Shown piece after piece: positions 52,986 through 64,000 of a DNA stretch of 64,000 nt. Position 1 is the stretch's first letter. Each line of letters starts with the position of its first letter. The translations under genes and the position numbers were made by a program. The notes beneath the pieces are model-generated. The model ran no database searches. It had not been told where the DNA came from and saw nothing but the letters and a program-made list of their open reading frames with translations. Source of the DNA: Sphingomonas sp. IW22 (GTDB taxonomy: Bacteria > Pseudomonadota > Alphaproteobacteria > Sphingomonadales > Sphingomonadaceae); the NCBI RefSeq assembly GCF_041321155.1, contig NZ_JBGGWB010000001.1:992001-1056000 (forward strand), read 5' to 3'.

Positions 52986-53999
52986 ATGTCCACCGGACCG
53001 ATCGTCTGTTTCGGCGAACTGCTGCTGCGGCTCAGCGCGCCGGGCCGCGAATTGCTGATGCAATCGCACCGGCTGGACATCGTGGTCGGCGGGGCCGAAG
53101 CGAATGTCGCGGTCGGGCTGGCCTGTCTGGACCATCCGACGCGCATGGTCAGCATCGTGCCCGACAACCCGCTGGGGCGCGGCGCGGTCGCGGCGGTGCG
53201 CGCGCACGGCGTCGATTGTTCGGGCGTGCGGACGGGCGACGGGCGAATGGGCCTGTATTTCCTGTCGCCCGGCGCGGGCCTGCGCGCCAGCGACATCGTT
53301 TATGACCGCGCTGGTTCCGCCTTCGCACTCGCCGCGCCTGATGCGATCGACTGGCACGCGGCGCTGGCGGGCGCGGCGCGGCTGCACCTGTCGGGCATCA
53401 CCCCCGCGCTTGGGCCCAACACCGCGCAAGCAGCGATCGCAGCGGCGCGCGCGGCACGGGATCTGGGCGTACCGGTGTCGTTCGACGGCAATTACCGCGC
53501 GCGGCTGTGGGAAGCATGGGACAGCGACCCGCGCGGCGTACTGAGCGAGCTGGTCGGGCTGGCCGACCTGTTCTTCGGCAATTACCGCGACATGGGGCTT
53601 TTGCTGGGCCGCGAATTTTCGGGCGACGGTCCCGACCGACGGCGCGAAGCGGCACAGGCCGCGTTCGACGCCTTCCCCAACCTGACCCGCATCGCATCGA
53701 CCGCGCGGCATGTGGACGATGCCGACCATCACCGTCTGTCCGCCCGACTCGACCTGCGCGACGGGTCGTTCCAGACGGAGGAAATCGACGTGTCAGGCAT
53801 TGTCGACCGGATCGGCGGCGGCGATGCGTTCGCGGCGGGCATATTGCACGGCATCCATGACGGACTGTCGGGTCAGGCGACGGTCGAGGCAGGGCTGGCC
53901 CTCGCTTGCCTTAAACACTCGCTGCCCGGCGACGCCAGCCTGTTCCGCCGCGCCGATATCGACGCCTTTCTGGCGGGTGGGCGCGACGTGCGGCGTTGA
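52986..53999 (+). CDS. kdgK: 2-keto-3-deoxygluconate kinase
   Basis: KdgK phosphorylates 2-keto-3-deoxygluconate, the product of mannonate dehydration, feeding the Entner-Doudoroff pathway. The 337-residue PfkB-type sugar kinase has the N-terminal GGAEANVAVGLACL substrate motif and the C-terminal ATP motif DRIGGGDAFAAGIL with the catalytic aspartate. The start at the ATG at 52986 follows AAAGGA; the frame opens further upstream without a site. Specificity for KDG is inferred from the adjacent uronate genes. Confidence 0.88.
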   Translation: MSTGPIVCFGELLLRLSAPGRELLMQSHRLDIVVGGAEANVAVGLACLDHPTRMVSIVPDNPLGRGAVAAVRAHGVDCSGVRTGDGRMGLYFLSPGAGLRASDIVYDRAGSAFALAAPDAIDWHAALAGAARLHLSGITPALGPNTAQAAIAAARAARDLGVPVSFDGNYRARLWEAWDSDPRGVLSELVGLADLFFGNYRDMGLLLGREFSGDGPDRRREAAQAAFDAFPNLTRIASTARHVDDADHHRLSARLDLRDGSFQTEEIDVSGIVDRIGGGDAFAAGILHGIHDGLSGQATVEAGLALACLKHSLPGDASLFRRADIDAFLAGGRDVRR

Positions 54000-54009
54000 G
54001 GCGCCGCTA

Positions 54010-54025
54010 CCGGACTTCGGTCCGG
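54010..54025 (+). terminator. UUCG tetraloop hairpin after kdgK
   Basis: CCGGAC-TTCG-GTCCGG forms a six-pair stem closed by a very stable UUCG loop, 11 bases after the kdgK stop. Only a short GTTGCATT follows, so it may be a weak terminator or an RNA end stabiliser. Confidence 0.5.
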
Positions 54026-54120
54026 GTTGCATTGCAGCACAGCTCCTGTCATCGGGAAGCATCGTCTTGAAGACGGCGCCCGGCGCGCTACCTCAGACGC
54101 AGGAAACATAGAGACGGATC

Positions 54121-54906
54121 ATGGCCACCTTCACTCTGCCCAAGAACAGCGTCATCAAGAAGGACGGCAACACCCACGCCGCTCCGCAGGGCGCGGGCCG
54201 TGTGAAACGGTTCAAGGTCTATCGCTACGACCCCGACTCGGGACAGAACCCGCGCTACGACACGTTCGAGATCGACCTCGACGATTGCGGGCCGATGGTG
54301 CTGGACGCGCTGATCAAGATGAAGTCCGAACAGGATCCTTCGCTGACCTTCCGCCGTTCGTGCCGTGAAGGGATTTGCGGTTCCTGCTCGATGAACATCG
54401 CGGGCAAGAACGGTCTGGCCTGCACCACCGCGATCGAGGATATCAAGGGCGACATCCGCATCACGCCGTTGCCGCACATGGATGTCATCAAGGACCTGGT
54501 CCCCGATTTCACCCATTTCTACGCGCAATATGCCTCGATCAAGCCGTGGCTGCAGACCGTCACCCCGCCGCCCGCAGGCAAGGAACGGCTCCAGTCGCCT
54601 GAGGACCGCTCGAAGCTGGACGGCCTGTATGAGTGCATTCTGTGCGCCTGCTGCTCGACCAGTTGCCCCAGCTATTGGTGGAATTCGGACAAGTTCCTGG
54701 GTCCGGCCATCCTGCTTCAGGCCTATCGCTGGCTGGCCGACAGCCGCGACGAGATGACGGGTGAGCGTCTGGACGATCTGGAGGATCCGTTCCGCCTGTA
54801 TCGCTGCCACACGATCATGAACTGCGCCAATGTCTGCCCCAAGGGGCTGAACCCGGCCAAGGCGATCGCCGAAATCAAGAAGATGGAGGTCGAGCGGATC
54901 GTCTGA
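54121..54906 (+). CDS. sdhB: succinate dehydrogenase iron-sulfur subunit
   Basis: SdhB carries the electron chain of complex II from FAD in SdhA to quinone. The 261-residue product has the [2Fe-2S] cysteines in [21 protein letters not shown], and the [4Fe-4S] and [3Fe-4S] cysteines in [16 protein letters not shown] and [15 protein letters not shown]. The N-terminal 30 residues are a little longer than the E. coli protein. Unusually, sdhA, sdhC and sdhD are not adjacent; a 121-base gap separates it from kdgK, and unrelated genes follow. Confidence 0.95.
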   Translation: MATFTLPKNSVIKKDGNTHAAPQGAGRVKRFKVYRYDPDSGQNPRYDTFEIDLDDCGPMVLDALIKMKSEQDPSLTFRRSCREGICGSCSMNIAGKNGLACTTAIEDIKGDIRITPLPHMDVIKDLVPDFTHFYAQYASIKPWLQTVTPPPAGKERLQSPEDRSKLDGLYECILCACCSTSCPSYWWNSDKFLGPAILLQAYRWLADSRDEMTGERLDDLEDPFRLYRCHTIMNCANVCPKGLNPAKAIAEIKKMEVERIV

Positions 54907-54979
54907 TCCGTTCGGTCCTCTGCTCAATCCCGCGCCGGGGCGGGCCGATCGACAGGCCCGGACCCCCGGATATTGCCGC

Positions 54980-55438
54980 TTGGAAGCCACTGCGCCTTTT
55001 CGCTTCATTGACGATCCCGACCTGCCCGGCTGGCACCGCTGGGAACTGACCGATCCCACCCGCTACAACGCCTTTCTGGCGCCGCTGTCGGTTCGTGCAG
55101 AGGGTGAGCGGGCGGCGCGCGTGCGGATGGTGCCGCAGCGCATCCACGCCAATATCCGCGATCACGTCCATGGCGGCGCGCTGCTGGGCTTCATGGACGT
55201 CGCCGTCTTTGCCGCTGCCCGTGCGCTTGGCATCATGGATGAAGCAGGCGCCTCGACCGTCGACCTGTCCGCACAATTTATCGCCGGAGCCGACGCAACC
55301 CATCCCATCGAGGCGGAGGTCGAGCTGCTGCGCGAAACCGGGCGCCTGTTTTTCGTGCGCGGGCTGATCGTGCAGGACGGCACCGTCTGCGCCAGCTTTA
55401 CCGCCACCGCACGCAAGGCGGGGAGCCGCAAATCATGA
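54980..55438 (+). CDS. PaaI-like hotdog-fold thioesterase
   Basis: This 152-residue single hotdog-fold protein has a RDHVHGGALLGFMDVAVFAAAR segment resembling the HGGxxxxxxD acyl-CoA thioesterase signature, with the nearby VDLSAQFI strand. The substrate is probably a small aryl- or acyl-CoA; it is not assigned further. The start is a TTG at 54980 with no good ribosome site, so a slightly different start cannot be excluded. It overlaps zapE by four bases (ATGA). Confidence 0.75.
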   Translation: MEATAPFRFIDDPDLPGWHRWELTDPTRYNAFLAPLSVRAEGERAARVRMVPQRIHANIRDHVHGGALLGFMDVAVFAAARALGIMDEAGASTVDLSAQFIAGADATHPIEAEVELLRETGRLFFVRGLIVQDGTVCASFTATARKAGSRKS

Positions 55439-56550
55439 CTGACGTTCTGAACGCTTACGACGCACTGATCGCCAATGGCGAGCTTCGCGCCGATCCCGAT
55501 CAGCGCGCCGCCGCCGTGCGGCTGGACGCCTTGGCCAGCGAACTGGCCGACACACCAAGGGGCGGCCTATTCTCTCGCCTGTTCGGTCGCACGCCCGATG
55601 CGCCGCGCGGCATTTACATGTGGGGCGGCGTCGGGCGCGGAAAGTCCATGCTGATGGACCTGTTTTACGATCATGTGCCCATCGTGGCCAAGCGGCGGGT
55701 CCACTTCCACGCCTTCATGCTGGAGGTGCATCAGCGCCTGCGCGAAGAGCGCAAGAACGAAAGCGGCGATCCCATCCCCCCCGTTGCCGCCGCGATGGTG
55801 GGTGAGGCGCGTCTGCTGGCGTTCGACGAAATGGTGATCAACAATTCCGCCGATGCGATGATCCTGTCGCGGCTGTTCACCGCGATGCTCGAACACGGCC
55901 TGACCGTGGTCGCGACATCGAACCGCGTGCCGGAAGATCTGTACAAGGACGGGCTGAACCGCGAGCATTTTCTGCCGTTCATCGACACGATCCGTGACCG
56001 TATGGACGTGATGCCGCTGAACGGCCCGGTCGATTATCGCCGCGACCGGCTGGGCAGCATGGAAACCTGGCTGGTGCCGAATGGCGCAGAGGCGACAGCA
56101 AAGCTGTCCGACGCCTTTTTCCGGATGACCGATTACCCGGTCGAGGACCGCGCGCACGTCCCTTCCTGCGACATGGATGTCGGCGGGCGCGCGCTGCATG
56201 TCCCCAAATGCCTGAAGGGCGTGGCGGTGTTCAGCTTCAAGCGGCTGTGCGGCGAAGCACGCGGCAGCGCCGATTATCTGGCCGTCGCGCGCCGTTTCCA
56301 CACCGTCATCATCGTCGGCATTCCCAAGCTCGGCCCCGACAACCGCAACGAAGCCGCACGCTTTGTCACGCTGATCGACGCGCTGTACGAACATAAGGTC
56401 AAGCTGCTGGCCGCCGCCGACGCAACGCCCGAAACCCTGTATGAGAAGGGCGATGGCGCGTTCGAATTCGAGCGCACCGTCAGCCGCCTCAATGAAATGC
56501 GCTCCGACGACTATCTGGCGCTGGGACATGGCGAAGGGGAACAGGAATGA
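55435..56550 (+). CDS. zapE: AFG1/ZapE-family P-loop ATPase
   Basis: This 371-residue AAA+ ATPase has Walker A WGGVGRGKSMLMD at about residue 62, Walker B LLAFDEMVINN, and the family's VATSNRVPEDLYKDGLNRE motif. ZapE/AFG1 proteins act with cell division factors in bacteria and in mitochondrial quality control. The start overlaps the thioesterase stop (ATGA). The segment RSSDADYLAVARRFHTVIIVGIPKL also matches the family. Role in this organism is inferred from the family. Confidence 0.9.
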   Translation: MTDVLNAYDALIANGELRADPDQRAAAVRLDALASELADTPRGGLFSRLFGRTPDAPRGIYMWGGVGRGKSMLMDLFYDHVPIVAKRRVHFHAFMLEVHQRLREERKNESGDPIPPVAAAMVGEARLLAFDEMVINNSADAMILSRLFTAMLEHGLTVVATSNRVPEDLYKDGLNREHFLPFIDTIRDRMDVMPLNGPVDYRRDRLGSMETWLVPNGAEATAKLSDAFFRMTDYPVEDRAHVPSCDMDVGGRALHVPKCLKGVAVFSFKRLCGEARGSADYLAVARRFHTVIIVGIPKLGPDNRNEAARFVTLIDALYEHKVKLLAAADATPETLYEKGDGAFEFERTVSRLNEMRSDDYLALGHGEGEQE

Positions 56551-57365
56551 CCGCGCGCATCAATCGCGACACCAAATTGTGCATGTCGCTGTCGGGCCGG
56601 CCCGGCAATTTCGGCACCCGGTTCCAGAACCACCTGTATGAGACGCTGGGCCTCGACTTCGTCTACAAGGCGTTCACCACCCAGGATATCGAGGGGGCGG
56701 TGCGCGGCATCCGGGCGCTCGGCATTCGCGGCTGCGCAATTTCCATGCCGTTCAAGGAAGCGGTCATTCCCCTGATCGACGCGCTCGACCCGTCGGCAGA
56801 CTCGATCGGCGCGGTCAATACCATCGTCAATGATGACGGCCATCTGACCGGCTATAATACCGACTATCTTGCGGTCGTCGCGCTGATGCGCCGGCATGAG
56901 GTGCCGACGGATATCCGATGGGCGCTGGCGGGCGCGGGCGGCATGGCAAAGGCGGTGGCGTCTGCGCTGGTCGATTACGGCTACACCAACGGCACGATCG
57001 TGGCGCGCAATGCCGACAAGCGGGCGGCGCTGGCAGACCGCCTGGGGCTGGCCCATGCTGCCGAAACACCGGGGGACGGCGGCATGATCATAAACGCCAC
57101 GCCCATCGGCATGGCCGGCGGGGCAGAGGCGGAAGCCCTGTCCTTCCCCATGAAGGCCATCGAACATGCAGCGATCGTGTTCGATGTCGTGGCCATTCCC
57201 ACCGAAACGCCGCTGATCCGCGCCGCACGCGCGGCGGGTCGGCGGATCATTACCGGCGATGAGGTATTGGTACTGCAAGGGCGCGAGCAATTCGTGCTCT
57301 ATACCGGCGTGCAGCCCGATGACGAAGCCGTGAAGACGGCGGCGCAGGTCGCGCTCGCGCCTTAA
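56547..57365 (+). CDS. shikimate 5-dehydrogenase-like protein
   Basis: This 272-residue protein resembles the shikimate dehydrogenase-like (SDHL, HI0607-type) group. It has MSLSGRPGNFGTRFQNHLYE near the start, AISMPFKEAVIPL, the nucleotide fold ALAGAGGMAKAVASAL and FDVVAIPTETPLIRA. The lysine in MPFK and the aspartate in NTDY, equivalent to the AroE catalytic pair, are present. SDHL enzymes use shikimate poorly and their true substrate is not known. It overlaps zapE by four bases (ATGA), so the thioesterase, zapE and this gene form one overlapping unit. Confidence 0.85.
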   Translation: MTARINRDTKLCMSLSGRPGNFGTRFQNHLYETLGLDFVYKAFTTQDIEGAVRGIRALGIRGCAISMPFKEAVIPLIDALDPSADSIGAVNTIVNDDGHLTGYNTDYLAVVALMRRHEVPTDIRWALAGAGGMAKAVASALVDYGYTNGTIVARNADKRAALADRLGLAHAAETPGDGGMIINATPIGMAGGAEAEALSFPMKAIEHAAIVFDVVAIPTETPLIRAARAAGRRIITGDEVLVLQGREQFVLYTGVQPDDEAVKTAAQVALAP

Positions 57366-57370
57366 TGCAC

Positions 57371-57387
57371 TTGCGAAACATTCGCAA
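57371..57387 (+). promoter_or_regulatory. inverted repeat upstream of mdh, candidate TCA operator
   Basis: TTGCGAA (57371-57377) and TTCGCAA (57381-57387) form a 17-bp dyad with a 3-base spacer. A further half-site TTCGCAA lies near 57428-57434. The whole 141-base gap upstream of mdh thus holds three TTCGCAA-type half-sites, resembling the TTTGCAAA-type sites of RamB/MccR-like carbon regulators in actinobacteria and alphaproteobacteria. Confidence 0.4.
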
Positions 57388-57497
57388 AGATAATTGATCG
57401 ACCCTGTTGATTGGCGGTTGCCCGCCCTTCGCAAAAGGCTTAAGTCGCCTGCGTTTCGCGGGGCGCCTTGCCGCGTGCCCGCCCGGCATCCGTCTAG

Positions 57498-58469
<972 letters not shown>

Positions 58470-58479
58470 TCCCGCCCGG

Positions 58480-58498
58480 CCCCGGCGTCCTGCCGGGG
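58480..58498 (+). terminator. hairpin between mdh and sucD
   Basis: CCCCGGC (58480-58486) and GCCGGGG (58492-58498) form a seven-pair stem with a five-base loop and are followed by TCGCGCCTTTCT. With its position between two genes of the same pathway, it is probably an attenuator or an RNA-stability hairpin that sets unequal mdh and sucD levels. Confidence 0.5.
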
Positions 58499-58547
58499 TC
58501 GCGCCTTTCTATCCGGGCCGTCCGGCCGCAAATTTCAGGGAAAACCG

Positions 58548-59432
58548 ATGAGCATCCTCGTCGACAAGAACACCAAGGTCATCGTCCAGGGCATGACCGG
58601 TGCGACCGGCACCTTCCATACCGAACAGGCGCTTGCCTATGGCACGCAGATGGTCGGCGGCGTCACGCCGAGCAAGGGTGGCTCGACGCATATCGGCCTG
58701 CCCGTCTTCAACACCGTTGCCGAAGCGGTGGACACGACGGGCGCGACCGCCAGCGTCGTCTATGTCCCGCCCGCCTTCGCCGCCGATTCGATCCTTGAGG
58801 CGATCGACGCCCAAGTGCCGCTGATCGTCGCGATCACCGAAGGCATCCCCGTGCTCGACATGGTCAAGGTCAAGCGCGCCCTGTCGGGTTCGAAGTCGCG
58901 CCTGATCGGCCCGAACTGCCCCGGCGTTCTGACGCCTGGCGAGTGCAAGATCGGCATCATGCCCGGCTCGATCTTTTCCAAGGGCACGGTGGGCGTCGTG
59001 TCGCGTTCGGGCACGCTGACCTATGAGGCGGTGTTCCAGACCACCAATGCTGGCCTGGGCCAGACCACGGCCGTCGGCATCGGCGGCGACCCCGTCAACG
59101 GCACCAACTTCATCGACGTGCTGGAACTGTTCCTGGCCGACGACGCGACCGAATCGATCATCATGATCGGTGAAATCGGCGGCTCGGCCGAAGAAGAAGC
59201 CGCCCAGTTCCTGAAGGACGAAGCCAAGCGTGGCCGCAAGAAGCCGATGGTCGGCTTCATCGCGGGCCGCACGGCGCCTCCGGGCCGTCGCATGGGCCAT
59301 GCCGGTGCGATCGTGTCGGGCGGCCAGGGCGGCGCCGAGGACAAGATCGCCGCGATGGAAGAAGCCGGCATCCGTGTCAGCCCCTCGCCCAGCCTGCTGG
59401 GTGAGACGCTGGTCGAAGTGCTGAAGGGTTGA
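58548..59432 (+). CDS. sucD: succinyl-CoA synthetase subunit alpha
   Basis: SucD is the catalytic subunit of succinyl-CoA synthetase, which converts succinyl-CoA to succinate with formation of ATP or GTP. The 294-residue product has the CoA-binding N-terminus ([22 protein letters not shown]), the Rossmann segment, and the phosphohistidine motif [15 protein letters not shown]. It starts at the ATG at 58548. The beta subunit gene sucC, which normally precedes it, is not between mdh and sucD and must be elsewhere. Confidence 0.95.
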   Translation: MSILVDKNTKVIVQGMTGATGTFHTEQALAYGTQMVGGVTPSKGGSTHIGLPVFNTVAEAVDTTGATASVVYVPPAFAADSILEAIDAQVPLIVAITEGIPVLDMVKVKRALSGSKSRLIGPNCPGVLTPGECKIGIMPGSIFSKGTVGVVSRSGTLTYEAVFQTTNAGLGQTTAVGIGGDPVNGTNFIDVLELFLADDATESIIMIGEIGGSAEEEAAQFLKDEAKRGRKKPMVGFIAGRTAPPGRRMGHAGAIVSGGQGGAEDKIAAMEEAGIRVSPSPSLLGETLVEVLKG

Positions 59433-59441
59433 TCCTTTTTC

Positions 59442-59466
59442 GCCACCCCCGACATCCGGGGGTGGC
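59442..59466 (+). terminator. hairpin between sucD and sucA
   Basis: The 10-base arms GCCACCCCCG (59442-59451) and CGGGGGTGGC (59457-59466) surround a five-base loop, ten bases after the sucD stop. No T-run follows it, so it is more likely a segmental mRNA stabiliser or weak attenuator than a terminator. Confidence 0.55.
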
Positions 59467-59533
59467 AATCGGCCACGCGAACGTGCGGGCCGCTTGAACA
59501 GCCCCGGCGACATGTGCGGGGATGAGGTGCGCG

Positions 59534-62503
59534 ATGGGTTACGAAGGTCAGGATTTCTCCGATATCGCCGGTGGCGTCAGCCCCGCGTTCGTCGATACGC
59601 TCTATGCCCGCTACCAGGCCGATCCCGGTGCGATCGAACCCGGCTGGCGCGCCTTTTTCGAAGGGCTTGAGAATGTCGTGACCGGCCCCAGCTGGGCGCG
59701 CGCCAACTGGCCGCTCAAGGACACCGACGCACTGACCGCCGCGCTCGACCCCACCCAGATGGAACCGGCGCCGAAGCCCGCCAAGGGCGGCAAGGGCGAC
59801 CCGGCACCCAAGGCACCCGCCCCTGCGGCTTCCACTGCCGACATCCAGCGCGCGGCGCAGGATTCGATCCGCGCCATGATGCTGATCCGCACCTATCGCG
59901 TGCGCGGGCATCTGGCCGCCAATCTCGACCCGCTGGGCCTGTCCAAGCGTGAGATGCCCGAAGATCTGAAGACCGAATATCACGGCTTTTCAGACAGTGA
60001 GATCGACCGCCCCGTCTATCTGGGCGGCGCCTTGGGCTTCCAGACCGCGACCATTCGTCAGGTCGTCGACACGCTGCGCAAGAATTACTGCGGCAATGTC
60101 GGCCTTGAATATATGCACATCGCCGATGTCGAAGAGCGTCGCTTCCTGCAGGAACGCATGGAGGGTCAGGACAAGGCGATCGAATTCAGCACCGAGGGCA
60201 AGAAGGCGATCCTGTCCAAGGTTATCGAGGCCGAGCAGTGGGAAAAGTTCCTGGGCCGTAAATATGTCGGCACCAAGCGCTTCGGCCTTGATGGCGGCGA
60301 AGCGATGATCCCCGCGCTCGAAGCCGTCATCAAATATGGCGGCCAGATGGGCGTGCGCGAGATCGTCTATGGGATGGCCCATCGCGGTCGCCTGAACGTG
60401 CTCGCCAACGTCATGGGCAAGCCGTTCCAGGTCATCTTTCACGAATTCGCCGGCGGTTCGGCCAACCCGGATGAAATCGGCGGTTCGGGCGACGTGAAGT
60501 ATCACCTCGGCACCTCGACCGACCGTGAGTTCGACGGCATCAACGTCCACATGTCGCTGGTCGCCAACCCCAGCCATCTGGAAGCGGTGAATCCCGTCGT
60601 TCTGGGCAAGGTGCGCGCGCAGCAGACCTTCCGCCAGGATCTGGATAAGCATGAGCAGGCGCTACCCGTGCTGATCCACGGCGACGCAGCCTTTGCCGGT
60701 CAGGGCATCGTCTGGGAATGCCTCGGCTTCTCCGGCATCCGTGGATACAATACCGGCGGCTGCATCCACTTCGTCATCAACAACCAGATCGGCTTCACCA
60801 CCAGCCCGCAATTTGCGCGCTCCTCGCCCTATCCGTCGGATGTGGCAAAGGGCGTTCAGGCGCCGATCCTGCACGTCAACGGCGACGATCCCGAAGCCGT
60901 GACCTTTGCCTGCAAGGTCGCGACCGAATTCCGCCAGACGTTCAAGCGCGACGTCGTGATCGACATGTGGTGCTATCGCCGCTTCGGCCACAACGAGGGC
61001 GACGAGCCCGGTTTCACCCAGCCGCTGATGTACAAGGCGATCCGCCAGCATCCGCCGGTCAGCGAAGTCTATAACCAGCGCCTGACTTCGGAAGGCGTGG
61101 TCGACGGCGAATTCGTCAAGACCAAGACCGCCGAAATTACCCAGACGCTGGAAGAAGCGTTCGAAGCAGCCAAGGGTTACAAGCCCAACAAGGCCGACTG
61201 GTTCGCCGGTCGCTGGTCGGGCCTGCACGCCCCTGTCGACGCCGAAACCGCGCGTCGCGGCGTGGAAACCGGCATCGAACAGAAGCTGTTCGATTCGCTG
61301 GGCCGCACCCTGACCGAACGGCCCGAAGGGTTCGAACTGCACAAGACGCTGGGCCGCGTGCTGGATGCCAAGGCGGAAATGTTCCGTTCGGGCACCGGCT
61401 TCGACTGGGCCACGGGTGAGGCGCTGGCGTTCGGCTCGCTCCTGTCCGAGGGTTATGGCGTCCGCCTGTCCGGTCAGGACTCAGGTCGCGGCACCTTCAG
61501 CCAGCGTCATGCCGTCTGGGTCGACCAGAATGACGAGCGCCGCTACGTCCCGCTCCAGGAAATCCGGCACGGCCGGTTCGAGGTGCTGGACAGCCCGCTG
61601 TCCGAATATGGCGTGCTGGGCTTCGAATATGGCTTTGCGCTGGCCGATCCCAAGACGCTGGTGCTGTGGGAAGCGCAGTTCGGCGACTTCGCGAACGGCG
61701 CGCAGATCATGATCGATCAGTTCATCGCGTCAGGCGAAGCCAAGTGGCTGCGCGCCAACGGTCTAGTGATGCTGCTGCCCCATGGTTACGAGGGTCAGGG
61801 TCCGGAACACTCCTCCGCGCGTCTGGAACGCTTCCTGCAGCTGTGCGCGCAGGACAATATGCAGGTCGCGAACTGCACCACGCCCGCCAACTACTTCCAC
61901 CTGCTGCGCCGCCAGATGCACCGCAATTTCCGCAAGCCTCTGGTCGTGTTCACGCCCAAGTCGCTGCTGCGGCACAAGATGGCGGTGTCGAAGACGGAGG
62001 ATTTCGTCGGCAACAGCCACTTCATGCGGATCCTGTCGGACCCCAATGGCGCCGCCGATGCCGACACGAAGCGCGTCGTGCTGTGTTCGGGCAAGGTCGC
62101 CTATGACCTGATCGAAGCGCGCGATGCCGCGGGCGATACCGAAACGCAGATCATCCGCATCGAACAGCTCTATCCCTTCCCCGGCGATCCGCTTGCCGTC
62201 CGCCTGGCGCGGATGCCCAAGCTGGAAGACGTGGTCTGGGCACAGGAAGAGCCGAAGAACAACGGTTCGTGGTTCTTCGTCGAACCGGAGATCGAACAGT
62301 CGCTTGCCGCCGCCAATTCGGCCGTCAAGCGCGCTCGCTATGCCGGCCGCGGCGCATCTGCATCGCCCGCAACCGGCCTGATGAAGCGGCACCAGGCCGA
62401 ACAGGGCGCGTTGATTGCCGACGCGCTCGGCCACAATGTGCGCGAAGAGATTCGCCGCACGCGCCAGACCGACAACAGTGCGACCGGCAAGGCCGCGTCG
62501 TGA
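59534..62503 (+). CDS. sucA: 2-oxoglutarate dehydrogenase E1 component
   Basis: SucA decarboxylates 2-oxoglutarate on thiamine diphosphate in the TCA cycle. The 989-residue product has the E1o N-terminus (YEGQDFSDIAGGVSPAFVDTLYARYQ), GMAHRGRLNVLANVMGKP near residue 285, the ThDP-binding GDAAFAGQGIVWE and NNQIGFTT, and the C-terminal EEPKNNGSWFF. I start it at the ATG at 59534, which follows GAGGTG; an ATG at 59522 adds four residues. It precedes odhB by 26 bases. Confidence 0.96.
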   Translation: MGYEGQDFSDIAGGVSPAFVDTLYARYQADPGAIEPGWRAFFEGLENVVTGPSWARANWPLKDTDALTAALDPTQMEPAPKPAKGGKGDPAPKAPAPAASTADIQRAAQDSIRAMMLIRTYRVRGHLAANLDPLGLSKREMPEDLKTEYHGFSDSEIDRPVYLGGALGFQTATIRQVVDTLRKNYCGNVGLEYMHIADVEERRFLQERMEGQDKAIEFSTEGKKAILSKVIEAEQWEKFLGRKYVGTKRFGLDGGEAMIPALEAVIKYGGQMGVREIVYGMAHRGRLNVLANVMGKPFQVIFHEFAGGSANPDEIGGSGDVKYHLGTSTDREFDGINVHMSLVANPSHLEAVNPVVLGKVRAQQTFRQDLDKHEQALPVLIHGDAAFAGQGIVWECLGFSGIRGYNTGGCIHFVINNQIGFTTSPQFARSSPYPSDVAKGVQAPILHVNGDDPEAVTFACKVATEFRQTFKRDVVIDMWCYRRFGHNEGDEPGFTQPLMYKAIRQHPPVSEVYNQRLTSEGVVDGEFVKTKTAEITQTLEEAFEAAKGYKPNKADWFAGRWSGLHAPVDAETARRGVETGIEQKLFDSLGRTLTERPEGFELHKTLGRVLDAKAEMFRSGTGFDWATGEALAFGSLLSEGYGVRLSGQDSGRGTFSQRHAVWVDQNDERRYVPLQEIRHGRFEVLDSPLSEYGVLGFEYGFALADPKTLVLWEAQFGDFANGAQIMIDQFIASGEAKWLRANGLVMLLPHGYEGQGPEHSSARLERFLQLCAQDNMQVANCTTPANYFHLLRRQMHRNFRKPLVVFTPKSLLRHKMAVSKTEDFVGNSHFMRILSDPNGAADADTKRVVLCSGKVAYDLIEARDAAGDTETQIIRIEQLYPFPGDPLAVRLARMPKLEDVVWAQEEPKNNGSWFFVEPEIEQSLAAANSAVKRARYAGRGASASPATGLMKRHQAEQGALIADALGHNVREEIRRTRQTDNSATGKAAS

Positions 62504-62529
62504 TCGAAGCCTGAAGAAGGACGAAAACC

Positions 62530-64000
<1,471 letters not shown>

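Noticed and set aside
51473-53305. 610-codon frame opposite uxaC that runs into kdgK
   Set aside because: It spans two real genes on different strands and has no domain or ribosome site.

Overview
The window is a gene-dense, high-GC stretch of an alphaproteobacterial chromosome, most likely from the Sphingomonadaceae. The support is indirect: the split b/b' ATP synthase operon (atpI-B-E-b'-b), a three-part transhydrogenase (pntAA-AB-B), the mdh-sucD-sucA-odhB-lpd order, TTG and GTG starts, a bacteriophytochrome with an HWE-type kinase, and protein sequences that look sphingomonad throughout. I see no insertion sequence, prophage, CRISPR array, tRNA or rRNA gene. No stretch longer than about 210 bases lacks a gene, so it reads as core chromosome.

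Region 1 (1-11 kb) is a low-oxygen respiration island. It holds a cut-off YceD gene, an apparent hemerythrin-fold protein without iron ligands, fnr, cydABX with the tiny cydX, cydDC, a second fnr, hemN and ompW. Three 14-bp FNR boxes (391, 4756, 10104) sit in its intergenic regions, and I found no others in the window. Two Fnr paralogues with nearly identical recognition helices lie within it.

Region 2 (11-19.4 kb) carries a YjaB-like acetyltransferase, the F0 ATP synthase operon, a ydbH-ynbE-ydbL operon for envelope lipid transport, radC and a secreted EF-hand protein. Region 3 (19.5-27.2 kb) has purB coupled to a heme oxygenase and a bacteriophytochrome, then dnaK-dnaJ behind a heat-shock-like promoter. 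Region 4 (27.2-34 kb) has a PCu(A)C copper chaperone in a three-gene overlapping operon, a dmeR-dmeF metal-efflux pair whose operator covers the dmeR start codon, a DUF815 ATPase, an AIM24-family protein and two secreted proteins downstream of parE.

Region 5 (34-47.5 kb) holds parE, an outer-membrane barrel protein with a textbook terminator, a tadE/tadG pair, a glutaryl-CoA type catabolic cluster (gcdH, CoA-transferase, SDR, NTF2-like) next to a LysR regulator, and the transhydrogenase operon. That operon contains an inserted PH-domain gene and begins with a 42-residue cox4-like gene. Region 6 (47.5-54 kb) has an NtrC-type regulator and a hexuronate cluster (lacI-type regulator, uxuB, uxaC, kdgK) with a LacI-type operator. 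Region 7 (54-64 kb) is the TCA-cycle section: sdhB, a thioesterase, zapE, a shikimate dehydrogenase-like gene, mdh, sucD (without sucC), sucA, odhB and the start of lpd, which runs off the right edge.
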